From the NCBI RefSeq assembly GCF_000495795.1, contig NZ_AWGD01000027.1, positions 1 to 46,425 of the forward strand: 46,425 nt of DNA. The letters run 5' to 3'. The notes beneath the pieces are model-generated. The model ran no database searches. It was not told the DNA's origin and saw only the letters and a program-made list of their open reading frames with translations. Below are positions 8,532-16,151 of the stretch, piece by piece (the stretch's first letter is position 1; each line of letters starts with the position of its first letter). The stretch comes from Asticcacaulis sp. AC460. Lineage in GTDB: Bacteria > Pseudomonadota > Alphaproteobacteria > Caulobacterales > Caulobacteraceae. The position numbers were made by a program, and so were the translations under genes.

Positions 8532-9308
8532 TTAGCGCCGTTCGGCGACGGAATAGGTCGTCAGGATGATATTTACGATGCGCTTGGACGAGACATGACC
8601 ACCCCAGGCGCCGCGCGAGGTATCCAGCTTCATGATCAGCACCCCGTCGGTCAGGGTCGCGCTGGGCGGACGGCCTTCGACGAACTGAACCGACTCGACG
8701 CCGGTCAGCCGTTGTTTTCCCTTACTCTGCAAGGCGACCTGAACCAGAGCGGACGAGGTCACGTCGGCCGCCTGGGCATAGAGGGCATCGGCACCCGGCG
8801 TCACATTGGGCGCTTCGAACGGCACCAGCCGCCCAAGGGCCTGGGAAACGCGCTTGCTGCCCTTGGCCAGGGTCTGCCACAGCAGGGCCGGCGACATGCG
8901 CGGCTGGCGGAAAGCATCGGCCTTGCCCGACAAGGCCACCGGATCACCGGTCGGGCGTTCGTCGGTGAACAGGATCATACCACCCCAGCGCGTCGATTTC
9001 AGCACCGGCTGGCCCATATCGTTCTTGTAGATCCGGTCGCCCTTGGCGCCCTGGGTCACCGACAGGCTCCACACCTCTGTGTCACCGTCGAAACGTAACA
9101 GCGGCTGGCGGCCGGATTCGTCGAGAATAAAGGCCTCACCGTCTTCGGATTCGAAGCGCGCCACCGTCTGGGCCGCCTCGGTCCGGCCGTCCTGGGACTT
9201 GCCGAACATCCGCTGCTGCAAGGATTGCCCATGCGCCGCCCCGGCGCCCACAAGGAGCATCAGGCATAGCAGGAGACGGCCAACAGGATTTACAGAGCGG
9301 GTGAGCAT
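8532..9308 (-). CDS. Exported protein, DUF4908-like
   Basis: 258 residues with an N-terminal signal peptide (hydrophobic LLLCLMLLVGAGAAHG, cleavage near residue 27). The body is predicted soluble and periplasmic, with features such as DGEAFILDESGRQPLLRFDG and a C-terminal RIVNIILTTYSVAERR. It resembles the DUF4908 family known mainly from Caulobacterales; I recognise it from memory only. No catalytic motif is evident. Divergent from the beta-lactamase-like gene, with a 215-bp gap between starts. Function unknown. Confidence 0.75.
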   Translation of the reverse strand: MLTRSVNPVGRLLLCLMLLVGAGAAHGQSLQQRMFGKSQDGRTEAAQTVARFESEDGEAFILDESGRQPLLRFDGDTEVWSLSVTQGAKGDRIYKNDMGQPVLKSTRWGGMILFTDERPTGDPVALSGKADAFRQPRMSPALLWQTLAKGSKRVSQALGRLVPFEAPNVTPGADALYAQAADVTSSALVQVALQSKGKQRLTGVESVQFVEGRPPSATLTDGVLIMKLDTSRGAWGGHVSSKRIVNIILTTYSVAERR

Positions 9309-9523
9309 TGGCCGGATTGTTAGGTGGGGACTTGGGCGAATTTTAGACGCGGATTAAAATAAATTAAGGCAGCTTCGCCATGGCTAAGGAGTTGGAAAGG
9401 TTTGGCGGAATAGGCTGGACATTCTCCCCAATTCACGCCAGATTCGCCCGTAACGTGCGGGCGCGTTGGTGCTTCGAGTCGGCGGATTCGAGCAGAAGCC
9501 GCACTTTCGTTCGAGTACAGTTG

Positions 9524-10801
9524 ATGACGCCAGACGACACTATCCCGCCGAAACTGAACCGCCGAGCCCTGCTGGCCGGCCTGACGGGAGCCGGTGTCGG
9601 CGCCCTGACCGTTGGCGGTCTCTATCTCTCCACGCAAAAGGCCGCCGTTGTCCAGGCCATCACGGCGAAGGCCGCGCCACCGCCGCTGAAAAGCTGGCCG
9701 ACGCTGGATGCCCTGGGCGAGCAGATGGTCGCCGCCAAGCTGACGCCCGGCCTGTCGCTCAGTGTTATGCATGACGGCGTCATGTTCTATTCGCGCGGCT
9801 TCGGCGTGGCGCGGCTGGACAATAACGAAGCCGTCACGCCGCAGACCGGGTTCCGCATCGCTTCGATCACCAAGCACTTCGCCGCCTCGGCCATCCTGTT
9901 GCTGGCCGAAGCCGGCAAGCTGTCGATCGATGACTCGCTGGCGAAATATGTGCCGGAATATCCGCAGGCCGCCGACATCACCCTGCGCCAGATGATGAGC
10001 CACACCTCGGGGCTGAACGATTACATCAACGGCCAGAGCATGGTCATCCTGACCGAAGCGCAGCAGCGGGATTATTCGGCGCCCGAACTGATCGACATCA
10101 TGAGCCGGCGCCGGCCAATTCTGCGCCATCAGCCGGGCCAGACCTGGGCCTACAGCAATACCGGTTTTACGTTGTTGGGGATCGTCGCCGAGCGGGTATC
10201 CGGGATGGCCCTGCCCGATTTCGTCGCCGAGCGCCTGGCCAAGCCGGCCGGGCTGACGCGGACTGCCATCGACCGGTCGTGCCACGAGATCAGCGGGTGT
10301 GCCGGCTACCGGCCGAACTATCGCGCCGAGCAGAAGTTCGACCTTATCCGGCCGATTTCACCGAGCTTTGCCGGCGGCGCAGGGGCCATTCGCTCGACCA
10401 CCGAGGATCTGTGCCTGTGGCATCATGCCCTGATGGAGGGCAAGGTGATCAAGCCGGAGAGCCTGGCCGCCATGCTGAGCCCCGCGTTGTTGAAGGACGG
10501 CACGCCGGCGATCGAAAAACGCGGCAAGGACGAGATGAATTATGGGTTCGGGTTGGCGCTGGGCCATGAAGGGCCGATCCGGTTTGCTTCCCACGGCGGA
10601 CGGATCAATGGCTTTACCGGCCATCTGAGGAGTTTTCCAGACCAGAAGGTTACGGTAGCGATCCTGTACAACAGCGACGGCGGCGGGGCTCCGGGTTTCC
10701 GGGCGGCCCAGCGCGGGTTGCGGGTGCAGTCGACGACCCTGGCGATGCAGGAACTGGGGATTGAGCCGGCCAAGACGGAGTCCGCGGACGGCGCGGGGTG
10801 A
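9524..10801 (+). CDS. Serine beta-lactamase family hydrolase (class C / EstB / peptidase S12 type)
   Basis: About 425 residues. The active-site set is complete: SITK (SxxK with nucleophile Ser), YSN (YxN), and SHGGRINGF (HxG near the C-terminus). The N-terminus contains KLNRRALLAGLTGAG followed by a hydrophobic stretch, a Tat-like leader, so the enzyme likely acts in the periplasm. The open frame begins at 9380, but those 48 residues show no family similarity and a composition unlike a protein start; ATG 9524 is preferred. Family members are carboxylesterases, D-peptidases or cell-wall enzymes; classic antibiotic resistance is not implied. The substrate cannot be told. Confidence 0.88.
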   Translation: MTPDDTIPPKLNRRALLAGLTGAGVGALTVGGLYLSTQKAAVVQAITAKAAPPPLKSWPTLDALGEQMVAAKLTPGLSLSVMHDGVMFYSRGFGVARLDNNEAVTPQTGFRIASITKHFAASAILLLAEAGKLSIDDSLAKYVPEYPQAADITLRQMMSHTSGLNDYINGQSMVILTEAQQRDYSAPELIDIMSRRRPILRHQPGQTWAYSNTGFTLLGIVAERVSGMALPDFVAERLAKPAGLTRTAIDRSCHEISGCAGYRPNYRAEQKFDLIRPISPSFAGGAGAIRSTTEDLCLWHHALMEGKVIKPESLAAMLSPALLKDGTPAIEKRGKDEMNYGFGLALGHEGPIRFASHGGRINGFTGHLRSFPDQKVTVAILYNSDGGGAPGFRAAQRGLRVQSTTLAMQELGIEPAKTESADGAG

Positions 10802-10823
10802 GGTCGGAGTTTCGGAAAGAAAG

Positions 10824-10908
10824 TCGCCCCACCACCACCCTTCGCCTCCGCTTCGCTATGGCTTCGGGTGGTCCCCCTCCCCACGCTAAGAGGCGCGGGG
10901 AGGTATCA
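10824..10908. repeat. Intergenic hairpin repeat, type B
   Basis: Behind the beta-lactamase-like gene. Has the CCCCACCACCACCC start, a CTTCGC.TCGCTATGGCTTCG segment, GGTCCCCCTCCCC and GCGGGGAGG. The same order of blocks is found, duplicated in opposite orientation, at 24330-24569. Confidence 0.65.
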
Positions 10909-10915
10909 GATTAAG

Positions 10916-10950
10916 GAAAGGGCGCGTACAGTTGGCACGCGCCCTTTCTT
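10916..10950. terminator. Rho-independent terminator, probably bidirectional
   Basis: Perfect 12-bp stem GAAAGGGCGCGT / ACGCGCCCTTTC with a 9-base loop, followed by TTAAATT on the plus strand and by CTTAAT on the minus strand. Lies between the convergent beta-lactamase-like gene and phaB. Confidence 0.85.
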
Positions 10951-10975
10951 AAATTCTAATGGCACCACTTTAAGC

Positions 10976-11107
10976 GGTCATGAGCTGCCATGATGAGTCG
11001 AAAGGCGTTGGCTTTTGAGCACCCGCCGCGACGTGTACATCTCGTACACGAGCAAGGGCGCGGAAAAAGACGACGGCTTGCAGACCATCAGGGCGCGCTC
11101 AGGGCCC
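10976..11107 (-). repeat. Structured 3'-end element behind phaB
   Basis: Begins directly after the phaB stop. Ends are imperfect inverted repeats (GGTCATGAGC..TGCC.TGATG at 10976-10998 against 11083-11106). In the middle, CGTGTAC-ATCTC-GTACACG (11032-11050) is a perfect 7-bp palindrome. Reading along phaB it contains GGTCTGCAA, a GTGCTC segment and TTTCGACTCA in the same order as the element behind phaR (14071-14215). With 10802-10975 this fills the roughly 300-bp gap between the genes. Confidence 0.65.
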
Positions 11108-11830
11108 TTAAAGCATGTGTTGGCCGCCGTTGACGGCGATAGTGGCTCCGGTAATAAACGAAGCCATATCCGAGGCCAGGAAGGCGCAGATTTCGGCGAC
11201 TTCTTCGGGCGTGCCCAGACGTCCCACCGGAATACCCGCCACGATCTTGTCCAGCACCGCCGGCGCAATGGCCGAGACCATTTCCGTCGAGGTATAGCCC
11301 GGCGCAACGCAGTTGACCGTGATGCCCTTGTTCGCCGATTCCATGGCCAGGGCCTTGGTGAAGCCGATCATGCCGGACTTGGCGGCCGAGTAGTTGGTCT
11401 GGCCGGCCTGGCCCTTCTGGCCGTTGATCGACGAGATGTTGATGATGCGGCCGTAGTTGCGCTCACGCATGCCTTCGATCACCTGGCGCGTCATGTTGAA
11501 GACGCTGTCCATATTGGTGTGGATGACCTGCTGCCACTGTTCCAGAGTCATCTTGTGGAAGAAGCCGTCGCGGGTGATGCCGGCATTGTTGACCAGGACC
11601 TCGATCGGGCCAAGTTCGGCTTCGACTTCCTGGACGGCGCGCTTGCAGTCATAGAAGTTGTCGACCGAACCCTTGACGATCATGACATTAAGCTCTTCGG
11701 CGACCTTGCGGGCGTTCTCTTCGTTACCGGCATAGCCGGCCGCAACCGTCAGGCCGGCATCCTTCAAACGCTTGACGATGGCCTTGCCGATGCCGCGTGT
11801 ACCGCCGGTGACCAGTGCAACTCTTCCCAT
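11108..11830 (-). CDS. phaB: Acetoacetyl-CoA reductase
   Basis: Reduces acetoacetyl-CoA to (R)-3-hydroxybutyryl-CoA with NADPH, supplying PHB synthase. 240 residues, the usual length. SDR features: TGGTRGIGKAIV nucleotide-binding motif (residues ~8-19), NNAG, catalytic Ser in NISSINGQKG, and the YSAAK Tyr/Lys pair; the end NGGQHML is typical of PhaB. Start at ATG 11830 with GGGAGA about 8 bases upstream; a TTG five codons earlier only lengthens the frame. Directly behind phaA (25 bp), so co-transcribed. No phaC synthase gene is in the window. Confidence 0.95.
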   Translation of the reverse strand: MGRVALVTGGTRGIGKAIVKRLKDAGLTVAAGYAGNEENARKVAEELNVMIVKGSVDNFYDCKRAVQEVEAELGPIEVLVNNAGITRDGFFHKMTLEQWQQVIHTNMDSVFNMTRQVIEGMRERNYGRIINISSINGQKGQAGQTNYSAAKSGMIGFTKALAMESANKGITVNCVAPGYTSTEMVSAIAPAVLDKIVAGIPVGRLGTPEEVAEICAFLASDMASFITGATIAVNGGQHML

Positions 11831-11855
11831 TTTTTTATCTCCCAACTAGAACAGA

Positions 11856-13034
11856 TTACGCTTCGACCGCGAGGGCCACGCCCATGCCGCCGCCGATGCA
11901 GAGTGTGGCCAGGCCCTTGCCGCCGCCGCGACGCTGCAGTTCGTGCAGCAGGGTAACCAGGACCCGTGCGCCGGAAGCGCCGATCGGGTGGCCGATGGCG
12001 ATGGCGCCGCCGTTGACATTGACCTTGCTCACATCCCAGCCCAGGTCGCGGTTGACCGAGATGGCCTGGGCGGCAAAAGCTTCGTTGGCTTCGATGACGT
12101 CCAGGTCGGAGATCGACCAGCCGGCCTTCTTCAGCGCGTTCTGGGTCGCCTGGATCGGACCGGTGCCCATGATGGCCGGATCGACGCCGGCGATACCAGC
12201 GGCCACGACGCGGGCCAGGACTTTAAGGCCACGGCGGTCGGCTTCGGCCTTCGACATCAGCACCACGGCGGCGGCGCCGTCGTTCAGGCCCGAAGCGTTG
12301 GCGGCGGTGACGGTGCCGTCCTTGCTGAAGGCCGGGCGCAGGCCCGAAATGCTGTCATAATTGACGCCGTGACGGATGAATTCGTCCTTGTCGACGACAA
12401 CGTCGCCCTTGCGGCCCTTGATGGTGTAGGGGGCGATTTCGGCGTCGAACTTGCCACCCTTCTGGGCCGCTTCGGCCTTGTTCTGCGAAGCGACGGCGAA
12501 CTCGTCCTGTTCCTGGCGGCTGATGCCGTACTTGGTGGCGATGTTCTCGGCCGTCGTGCCCATGTGGTAGTTGTTGAAGGCGTCCCACAGACCGTCCTTG
12601 ATCATGGTGTCGACCAGGCCGAGGTCGCCCATCTTCTGGCCGGCACGGATATAGGCCGCGTGGGTCGACATCGACATGCTTTCCTGGCCGCCGGCAACGA
12701 CGATGGCCGATTCGCCGAGCGCCACCTGCTGGGCGCCCAGGGCGACCGCACGCAGGCCTGAGCCGCAGATCTGATTCAGCGACCAGGCCGGAGCGTCATA
12801 GGGAACGCCGGCCTTCACCGAGGCCTGGCGGGCCGGGCCCTGGCCCTGGGCAGCCTGGAGCACCTGGCCCAGGATGACTTCGTTGACGTCGGACGCCTGC
12901 AGGCCGGCGCGTTCGACCGCGGCCTTGATGGCGTGGGCGCCCAGGTCGTGGGCGGGAATCGCGGCGAACGAACCGAGGAAGGAACCGACCGCGGTACGGG
13001 CGGCGGATACGATGACGACTTCATTGACAGACAT
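11856..13034 (-). CDS. phaA: Acetyl-CoA acetyltransferase (beta-ketothiolase)
   Basis: Condenses two acetyl-CoA to acetoacetyl-CoA, the first PHB step. 392 residues, the family norm. Nucleophile Cys in [11 protein letters not shown] (~residue 89), catalytic His in [16 protein letters not shown], and second Cys in [15 protein letters not shown] at the C-terminus. AGGGAG lies about 9 bases before the ATG at 13034. First gene of phaA-phaB; divergent from phaR across a 405-bp gap holding probable PhaR sites, as in other alphaproteobacterial PHB loci. Confidence 0.96.
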   Translation of the reverse strand: MSVNEVVIVSAARTAVGSFLGSFAAIPAHDLGAHAIKAAVERAGLQASDVNEVILGQVLQAAQGQGPARQASVKAGVPYDAPAWSLNQICGSGLRAVALGAQQVALGESAIVVAGGQESMSMSTHAAYIRAGQKMGDLGLVDTMIKDGLWDAFNNYHMGTTAENIATKYGISRQEQDEFAVASQNKAEAAQKGGKFDAEIAPYTIKGRKGDVVVDKDEFIRHGVNYDSISGLRPAFSKDGTVTAANASGLNDGAAAVVLMSKAEADRRGLKVLARVVAAGIAGVDPAIMGTGPIQATQNALKKAGWSISDLDVIEANEAFAAQAISVNRDLGWDVSKVNVNGGAIAIGHPIGASGARVLVTLLHELQRRGGGKGLATLCIGGGMGVALAVEA

Positions 13035-13439
13035 GCGGAGAACTCCCTGGGGGCACGGCGGGGTTGGATGGGGGCGGCTTAAGACACCCCAGACGCGAAA
13101 TCAAGTTTCCCGTTTCCCCGAAGCCTTGAACTGTGGTTTCCTATTGTAAGTCTTTTCGTGACAGACACTTGCCCGAAGTTGACGGCCGCGTCACCCCCTA
13201 TCCACTGCCCCCCGATACCGTTTCAGTCAATTTTTTGTGCGCAGCATGTGCCGCAACATGATTTGCTGCGGCACAGAACATCGTTTTGCACTTAAACTCT
13301 TAAAATTATTGAATTTTTATTCATATTACGACACCTCTTTACGCATAAGCACAAAAGGGTTTATCGTGGTGCAAAATCAAGGCGGCAAAAGACCGCAAAA
13401 TCCATGCAAAAACTCAGGTCAGCATTGGGAGTAAACGCA
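13035..13439. promoter_or_regulatory. Divergent phaA/phaR control region
   Basis: 405 bp without a credible gene. It holds a perfect palindrome at 13248-13274, further TGC-rich words (TGTGCGCAGCATGTGC), an AT-rich patch at about 13290-13345, and a distant inverted pair TTTTGCAC (13283-13290) / GTGCAAAA (about 13370-13377). The phaA promoter must lie in the left half and that of phaR in the right half; I cannot assign exact -35/-10 boxes. A 65-codon open frame at 13237 has no family likeness or ribosome-binding site. Confidence 0.6.
13248..13274. promoter_or_regulatory. phaR: Candidate PhaR operator
   Basis: GTGCCGCA and TGCGGCAC form a perfect 8-bp inverted repeat around an 11-base spacer that itself contains TTTGC. 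PhaR of Paracoccus and relatives is known to bind TGC-rich inverted sites and to repress its own gene; the match in base content and position makes this the best candidate here. Binding is inferred, not shown. Confidence 0.5.
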
Positions 13440-14072
13440 GTGAGTGAAACAAAACCCCGTAACAAACGTGGCGAGGGCGACCGCGTCATCATCAAGAAAT
13501 ACGCCAACCGACGGCTCTACAACACGGCGACCTCGTCCTATGTCACGCTCGACAACCTGTCGGACATGGTGCGCCAGGGCGTCGATTTCGTGGTCTTCGA
13601 CGCCAAGACCGGCGACGATATCACCCGGTCGGTCCTGGCCCAGATCATCTTCGAAGAGGAAAGCCGCGGCCAGAACCTGCTGCCGATCCAGTTCCTGCGT
13701 CAGTTGATCAGCTTCTACGGCGACAGCATGCAGAACCTGCTGCCGACCTATCTCGAAATGTCCCTGGATGGCTTCGCCAAACAGCAGGAGCGTTTTCGTT
13801 CGCAGTTTTCCCAGGCCTTCGGCGGCACGCCGGCTCTGGGATATTTCGATGAGCAAGTGTCGCAAAACCTCGCCATGTTCGACCGCGCCATGCGGATGTT
13901 CTCGCCGTTCTCCTTCGCCAATGCGGCCGGCGGTTCAACAGTCGCGGCCACCGAGGGCCTGGATCCTGCGCCGGCAACTGCGCAGCGTTCCGATACCGAC
14001 CAGGTCCGTGAACTGCGCGAGCAGATGGAAGCGATGAAGGCGCAGATAGACCAGCTCGCCAAAAAGAGCTGA
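13440..14072 (+). CDS. phaR: Polyhydroxyalkanoate synthesis repressor PhaR
   Basis: A transcription factor that also binds PHB granules and controls phasin and pha genes. 210 residues. The N-terminal PHB_acc_N domain is plain: IIKKYANRRLYNTATSSYVT, DITRSVLAQIIFEEE, GQNLLPIQFLRQLI, FYGDSMQNLLPTYLEMSLDGF. The end (REQMEAMKAQIDQLAKKS) is a short coiled coil. Start GTG 13440 with GGGAG 8 bases upstream is chosen over ATG 13404, which lacks a ribosome-binding site. Divergent from phaA-phaB. The structured repeat element begins at its stop. Confidence 0.95.
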   Translation: MSETKPRNKRGEGDRVIIKKYANRRLYNTATSSYVTLDNLSDMVRQGVDFVVFDAKTGDDITRSVLAQIIFEEESRGQNLLPIQFLRQLISFYGDSMQNLLPTYLEMSLDGFAKQQERFRSQFSQAFGGTPALGYFDEQVSQNLAMFDRAMRMFSPFSFANAAGGSTVAATEGLDPAPATAQRSDTDQVRELREQMEAMKAQIDQLAKKS

Positions 14073-14215
14073 GATACCGTATGAAAATCAATGAGGTTGG
14101 TCTGCAAAGGGCCGTTTTCTGCGCTTCCGGTGCTCACGTACTTGAGTACGCTCCGCTCCGGTTCTCGAAACCAGCCCTTTTCGACTCAACCTCACTGATT
14201 TTCAAAACGGTCTCA
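14071..14215 (+). repeat. Structured 3'-end element behind phaR
   Basis: Outer arms 14071-14099 and 14187-14215 pair: TGAAAATCAATGAGGTTG against CAACCTCACTGATTTTCA with one mismatch in 18, extended by GAGA..CCGT / ACGGTCTC. The centre has CGTAC-TTGA-GTACG. It overlaps the phaR stop. Shares order and words (GGTCTGCAA, GTGCTC, TTTCGACTCA) with the element behind phaB, in the same orientation relative to the gene. Confidence 0.65.
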
Positions 14216-14253
14216 ACGAGATTTCTTAGCTATTCTGAGGCATAGTGACGGGC

Positions 14254-14517
14254 ATGAGCGATTCCAAATCCTCCCTGCCCGTCCCGTCCGGCCCGGTCAT
14301 CGACCATGCCACCGGTAAGCCTGCGCGCAGGAAGCCGGCAACCGGTGTCGATGAGGGCACCTTTGCCGCCCAACTGCTGGGCGGTGGCGAGAAGCGCGGC
14401 CTGAAGGGCGGGCCCGAAACCCTGGAGCGGGCAAAAACGACCTATCTGAAGTCGGAATATTCCGGGTCGAACGACCGCCGCCCCCGCCCAGGCCGGGTCA
14501 CAAAGACTGAAATTTAA
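14254..14517 (+). CDS. Small conserved hypothetical protein
   Basis: 87 residues, basic and largely disordered, with FAAQLLGGGEKRGLKGGPETL and a C-terminal SEYSGSNDRRPRPG. I recall similar small proteins in Caulobacterales but cannot name a family. The open frame starts with GTG at 14245; ATG 14254 gives MSDSKSS and is equally possible. No membrane segment, signal or metal motif. It follows the phaR 3' element and may have its own promoter. Function unknown. Confidence 0.6.
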   Translation: MSDSKSSLPVPSGPVIDHATGKPARRKPATGVDEGTFAAQLLGGGEKRGLKGGPETLERAKTTYLKSEYSGSNDRRPRPGRVTKTEI

Positions 14518-14577
14518 CCATAATTCTGACGGCACGGTCCTTGCAGATGGCTTGGCTCCTTCTGTGTGGAGTCGCGC

Positions 14578-14679
14578 GTGTCCCGTCCTGCCAAAGCCCC
14601 GTTTCTCGCCTCGCCGCGTTTCTGGACCCGCGCCTTCGATACGCTGGTCGTCGCCCTGATCTTTTCGGTGTTCGGCTGA
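14578..14679 (+). CDS. Possible 33-residue small membrane protein
   Basis: GTG start with GGAG six bases upstream; the product has a basic N-terminus (SRPAKAPFLASPRFWTRAF) and a hydrophobic end (DTLVVALIFSVFG) that could insert in the membrane. The stop lies just before a terminator stem. No family recognised; the support is the ribosome-binding site, the amphipathic layout and the terminator behind it. It could also be chance. Confidence 0.3.
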   Translation: MSRPAKAPFLASPRFWTRAFDTLVVALIFSVFG

Positions 14680-14687
14680 TCTGCCCG

Positions 14688-14720
14688 TAAAAACAAAACC
14701 CCGGCCTTGTGACCGGGGTT
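14688..14720 (-). terminator. Rho-independent terminator behind the 172-residue membrane protein gene
   Basis: Stem AACCCCGG / CCGGGGTT with an 8-base loop. On the minus strand it is followed by TTTTGTTTTT, so it serves the minus operon ending at 14747; it may also stop transcription from the left. Confidence 0.85.
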
Positions 14721-14746
14721 CCGTAAAAAGCACTGACATCCGGCCC

Positions 14747-15265
14747 TTAAGCCCCGAAGTCGATATCCTTCCGCGCCGAAATCGCGGTGACGATAAAGCC
14801 GGCAAGCACATCCATAAGGGTCATGGCGGTCAACAGGAAGAAGATCGAGGTTGCAAACGGCCGCAACAACAGGAACTCGACCAGACAAGCGATGAACAAC
14901 ACCATCGACAGTGAGTGGTTGATGATGGCCACCTTGTCCGACTTGGTCGACTTCAGCAACTCGAAGAACAGACAGATCAAGGCGCCCAGAAGGATGATGT
15001 CGCCCAGCGATACCGCCCACTTGGTGCCGCCGGCCGGCATGGGGATGCTGAACAATGGAGTCACCACCGACTCATACGCGGCGACTCCGGATTCGGCGCC
15101 GCTCCACATGGCGATGACCGCCAGGACATTATAGACGAGCCACGGTATAACCAGGAGCGGAAAGGCTGTAATCACGCTGATTTCCTTTTTTGATTTCGGG
15201 GCCGGTTCGTCGTACATGCCGATGGCAACTTCGCGTGCAGCGAGATCACGATGATCAATGGCCAT
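14747..15265 (-). CDS. Small polytopic membrane protein of unknown function
   Basis: 172 residues with about four hydrophobic segments (near residues 32-55, 85-105, 115-135, 140-162) and a charged 30-residue N-terminus. No family recognised. GAGGGA upstream supports ATG 15265. It lies 30 bp behind the GT2 gene on the same strand and is followed by a terminator, so the two form an operon opposite an ArnT-like gene. In many bacteria a small membrane protein sits in such lipid-linked sugar loci; a role with the glycosyltransferases is inferred from position only. Confidence 0.8.
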   Translation of the reverse strand: MAIDHRDLAAREVAIGMYDEPAPKSKKEISVITAFPLLVIPWLVYNVLAVIAMWSGAESGVAAYESVVTPLFSIPMPAGGTKWAVSLGDIILLGALICLFFELLKSTKSDKVAIINHSLSMVLFIACLVEFLLLRPFATSIFFLLTAMTLMDVLAGFIVTAISARKDIDFGA

Positions 15266-15295
15266 GATGAGTCCCTCGTACCCCCGTCTGCAACC

Positions 15296-16033
15296 TTAAC
15301 GCCCGGTTTCCGTCACCTTCCCCGGTTTGCGATAACGGCTGTTCAGCCATATTACACCGGGAAGGTCGGATAACGCCACTGCCAAACGGCCGAGATTGGT
15401 ATATTTCGACTGACCTGTTGTACGTAAGCGATCATCCACCGGCTCCGACAGCACGCCATACCCCTCACGCGCGATAAGTGACGGCATGTAGCGGTGCATT
15501 TGATCGAAATAGGGGAGTCGCAAAAACACCTCGCGGCGGAAAGCCTTCAGTCCGCAGCCGGTATCGTCGCAACCGTCGTTCAAAAGCGCCTTGCGGATGC
15601 CGTTGGCCCAGCGTGATGCCCACTTCTTCGACAGCTTATCCTGGCGGTTGCGGCGGATTCCGGCGACCATGCCGATATCGGCCGGCGCCGCGCCCAGGAC
15701 CTGGGTCATGCGCGCCGCATCCGCGGCCGGGTTCTGACCGTCGCCGTCCAGGGTGACGAGAATATTGCCCTGCGCCGCCATCACGCCCGTGCGAATGGCG
15801 CCGCTCTTGCCGACGTTCTTGCCATGGTGCAGCACCCGGATCTGGGGCAGGCCGGCCATGGCTTCGTTCAGCCGTGCCAGGGTGTGGTCGGAGCTCGAGT
15901 CGTCGACGAAGACGACCTCGAAACCGTCGGCACCGTAAACCTTTGAAAACTCCGCTACAATTTCCTCGGCGACTTGCACGCAGGCGCCTTCTTCATTATG
16001 AACGGGGACGATGACAGAGACGGATGGGGGCAT
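15296..16033 (-). CDS. Family 2 glycosyltransferase, polyprenyl-phosphate sugar synthase type
   Basis: 245 residues. GT-A fold: VSVIVPVHNEEG at the N-terminus, VVFVDDSSSDHT, then LVTLDGDGQNPAAD as the DxD region, and GCGLKAFRREVF further on, as in dolichol-/undecaprenyl-phosphate sugar synthases (DPM1/ArnC-like). It lacks the C-terminal membrane helices of ArnC. Expected reaction: transfer of a sugar from a nucleotide donor to polyprenyl phosphate on the cytoplasmic face. The GT39 enzyme encoded divergently could use this product in the periplasm. The sugar is not deducible. Confidence 0.9.
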   Translation of the reverse strand: MPPSVSVIVPVHNEEGACVQVAEEIVAEFSKVYGADGFEVVFVDDSSSDHTLARLNEAMAGLPQIRVLHHGKNVGKSGAIRTGVMAAQGNILVTLDGDGQNPAADAARMTQVLGAAPADIGMVAGIRRNRQDKLSKKWASRWANGIRKALLNDGCDDTGCGLKAFRREVFLRLPYFDQMHRYMPSLIAREGYGVLSEPVDDRLRTTGQSKYTNLGRLAVALSDLPGVIWLNSRYRKPGKVTETGR

Positions 16034-16151
16034 ATGCAGGGAATACTTAAGTCTTTGCGGCGGATAGGATTTTCATCCTGTCTTATCGTTTCCGCCTCCG
16101 TGCGTAAACAGCCATTTGCCCTCAATAGCCAACCGGCCTAAAAGGATCGTC

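Noticed and set aside
9380..9523. 48-codon extension of the beta-lactamase-like protein
   Set aside because: No family similarity, and it would bury the Tat-like leader.
13237..13434. 65-codon frame in the phaA/phaR gap
   Set aside because: Covers the candidate operator and an AT-rich promoter patch, has no ribosome-binding site and a Cys/Tyr-rich random-looking product.
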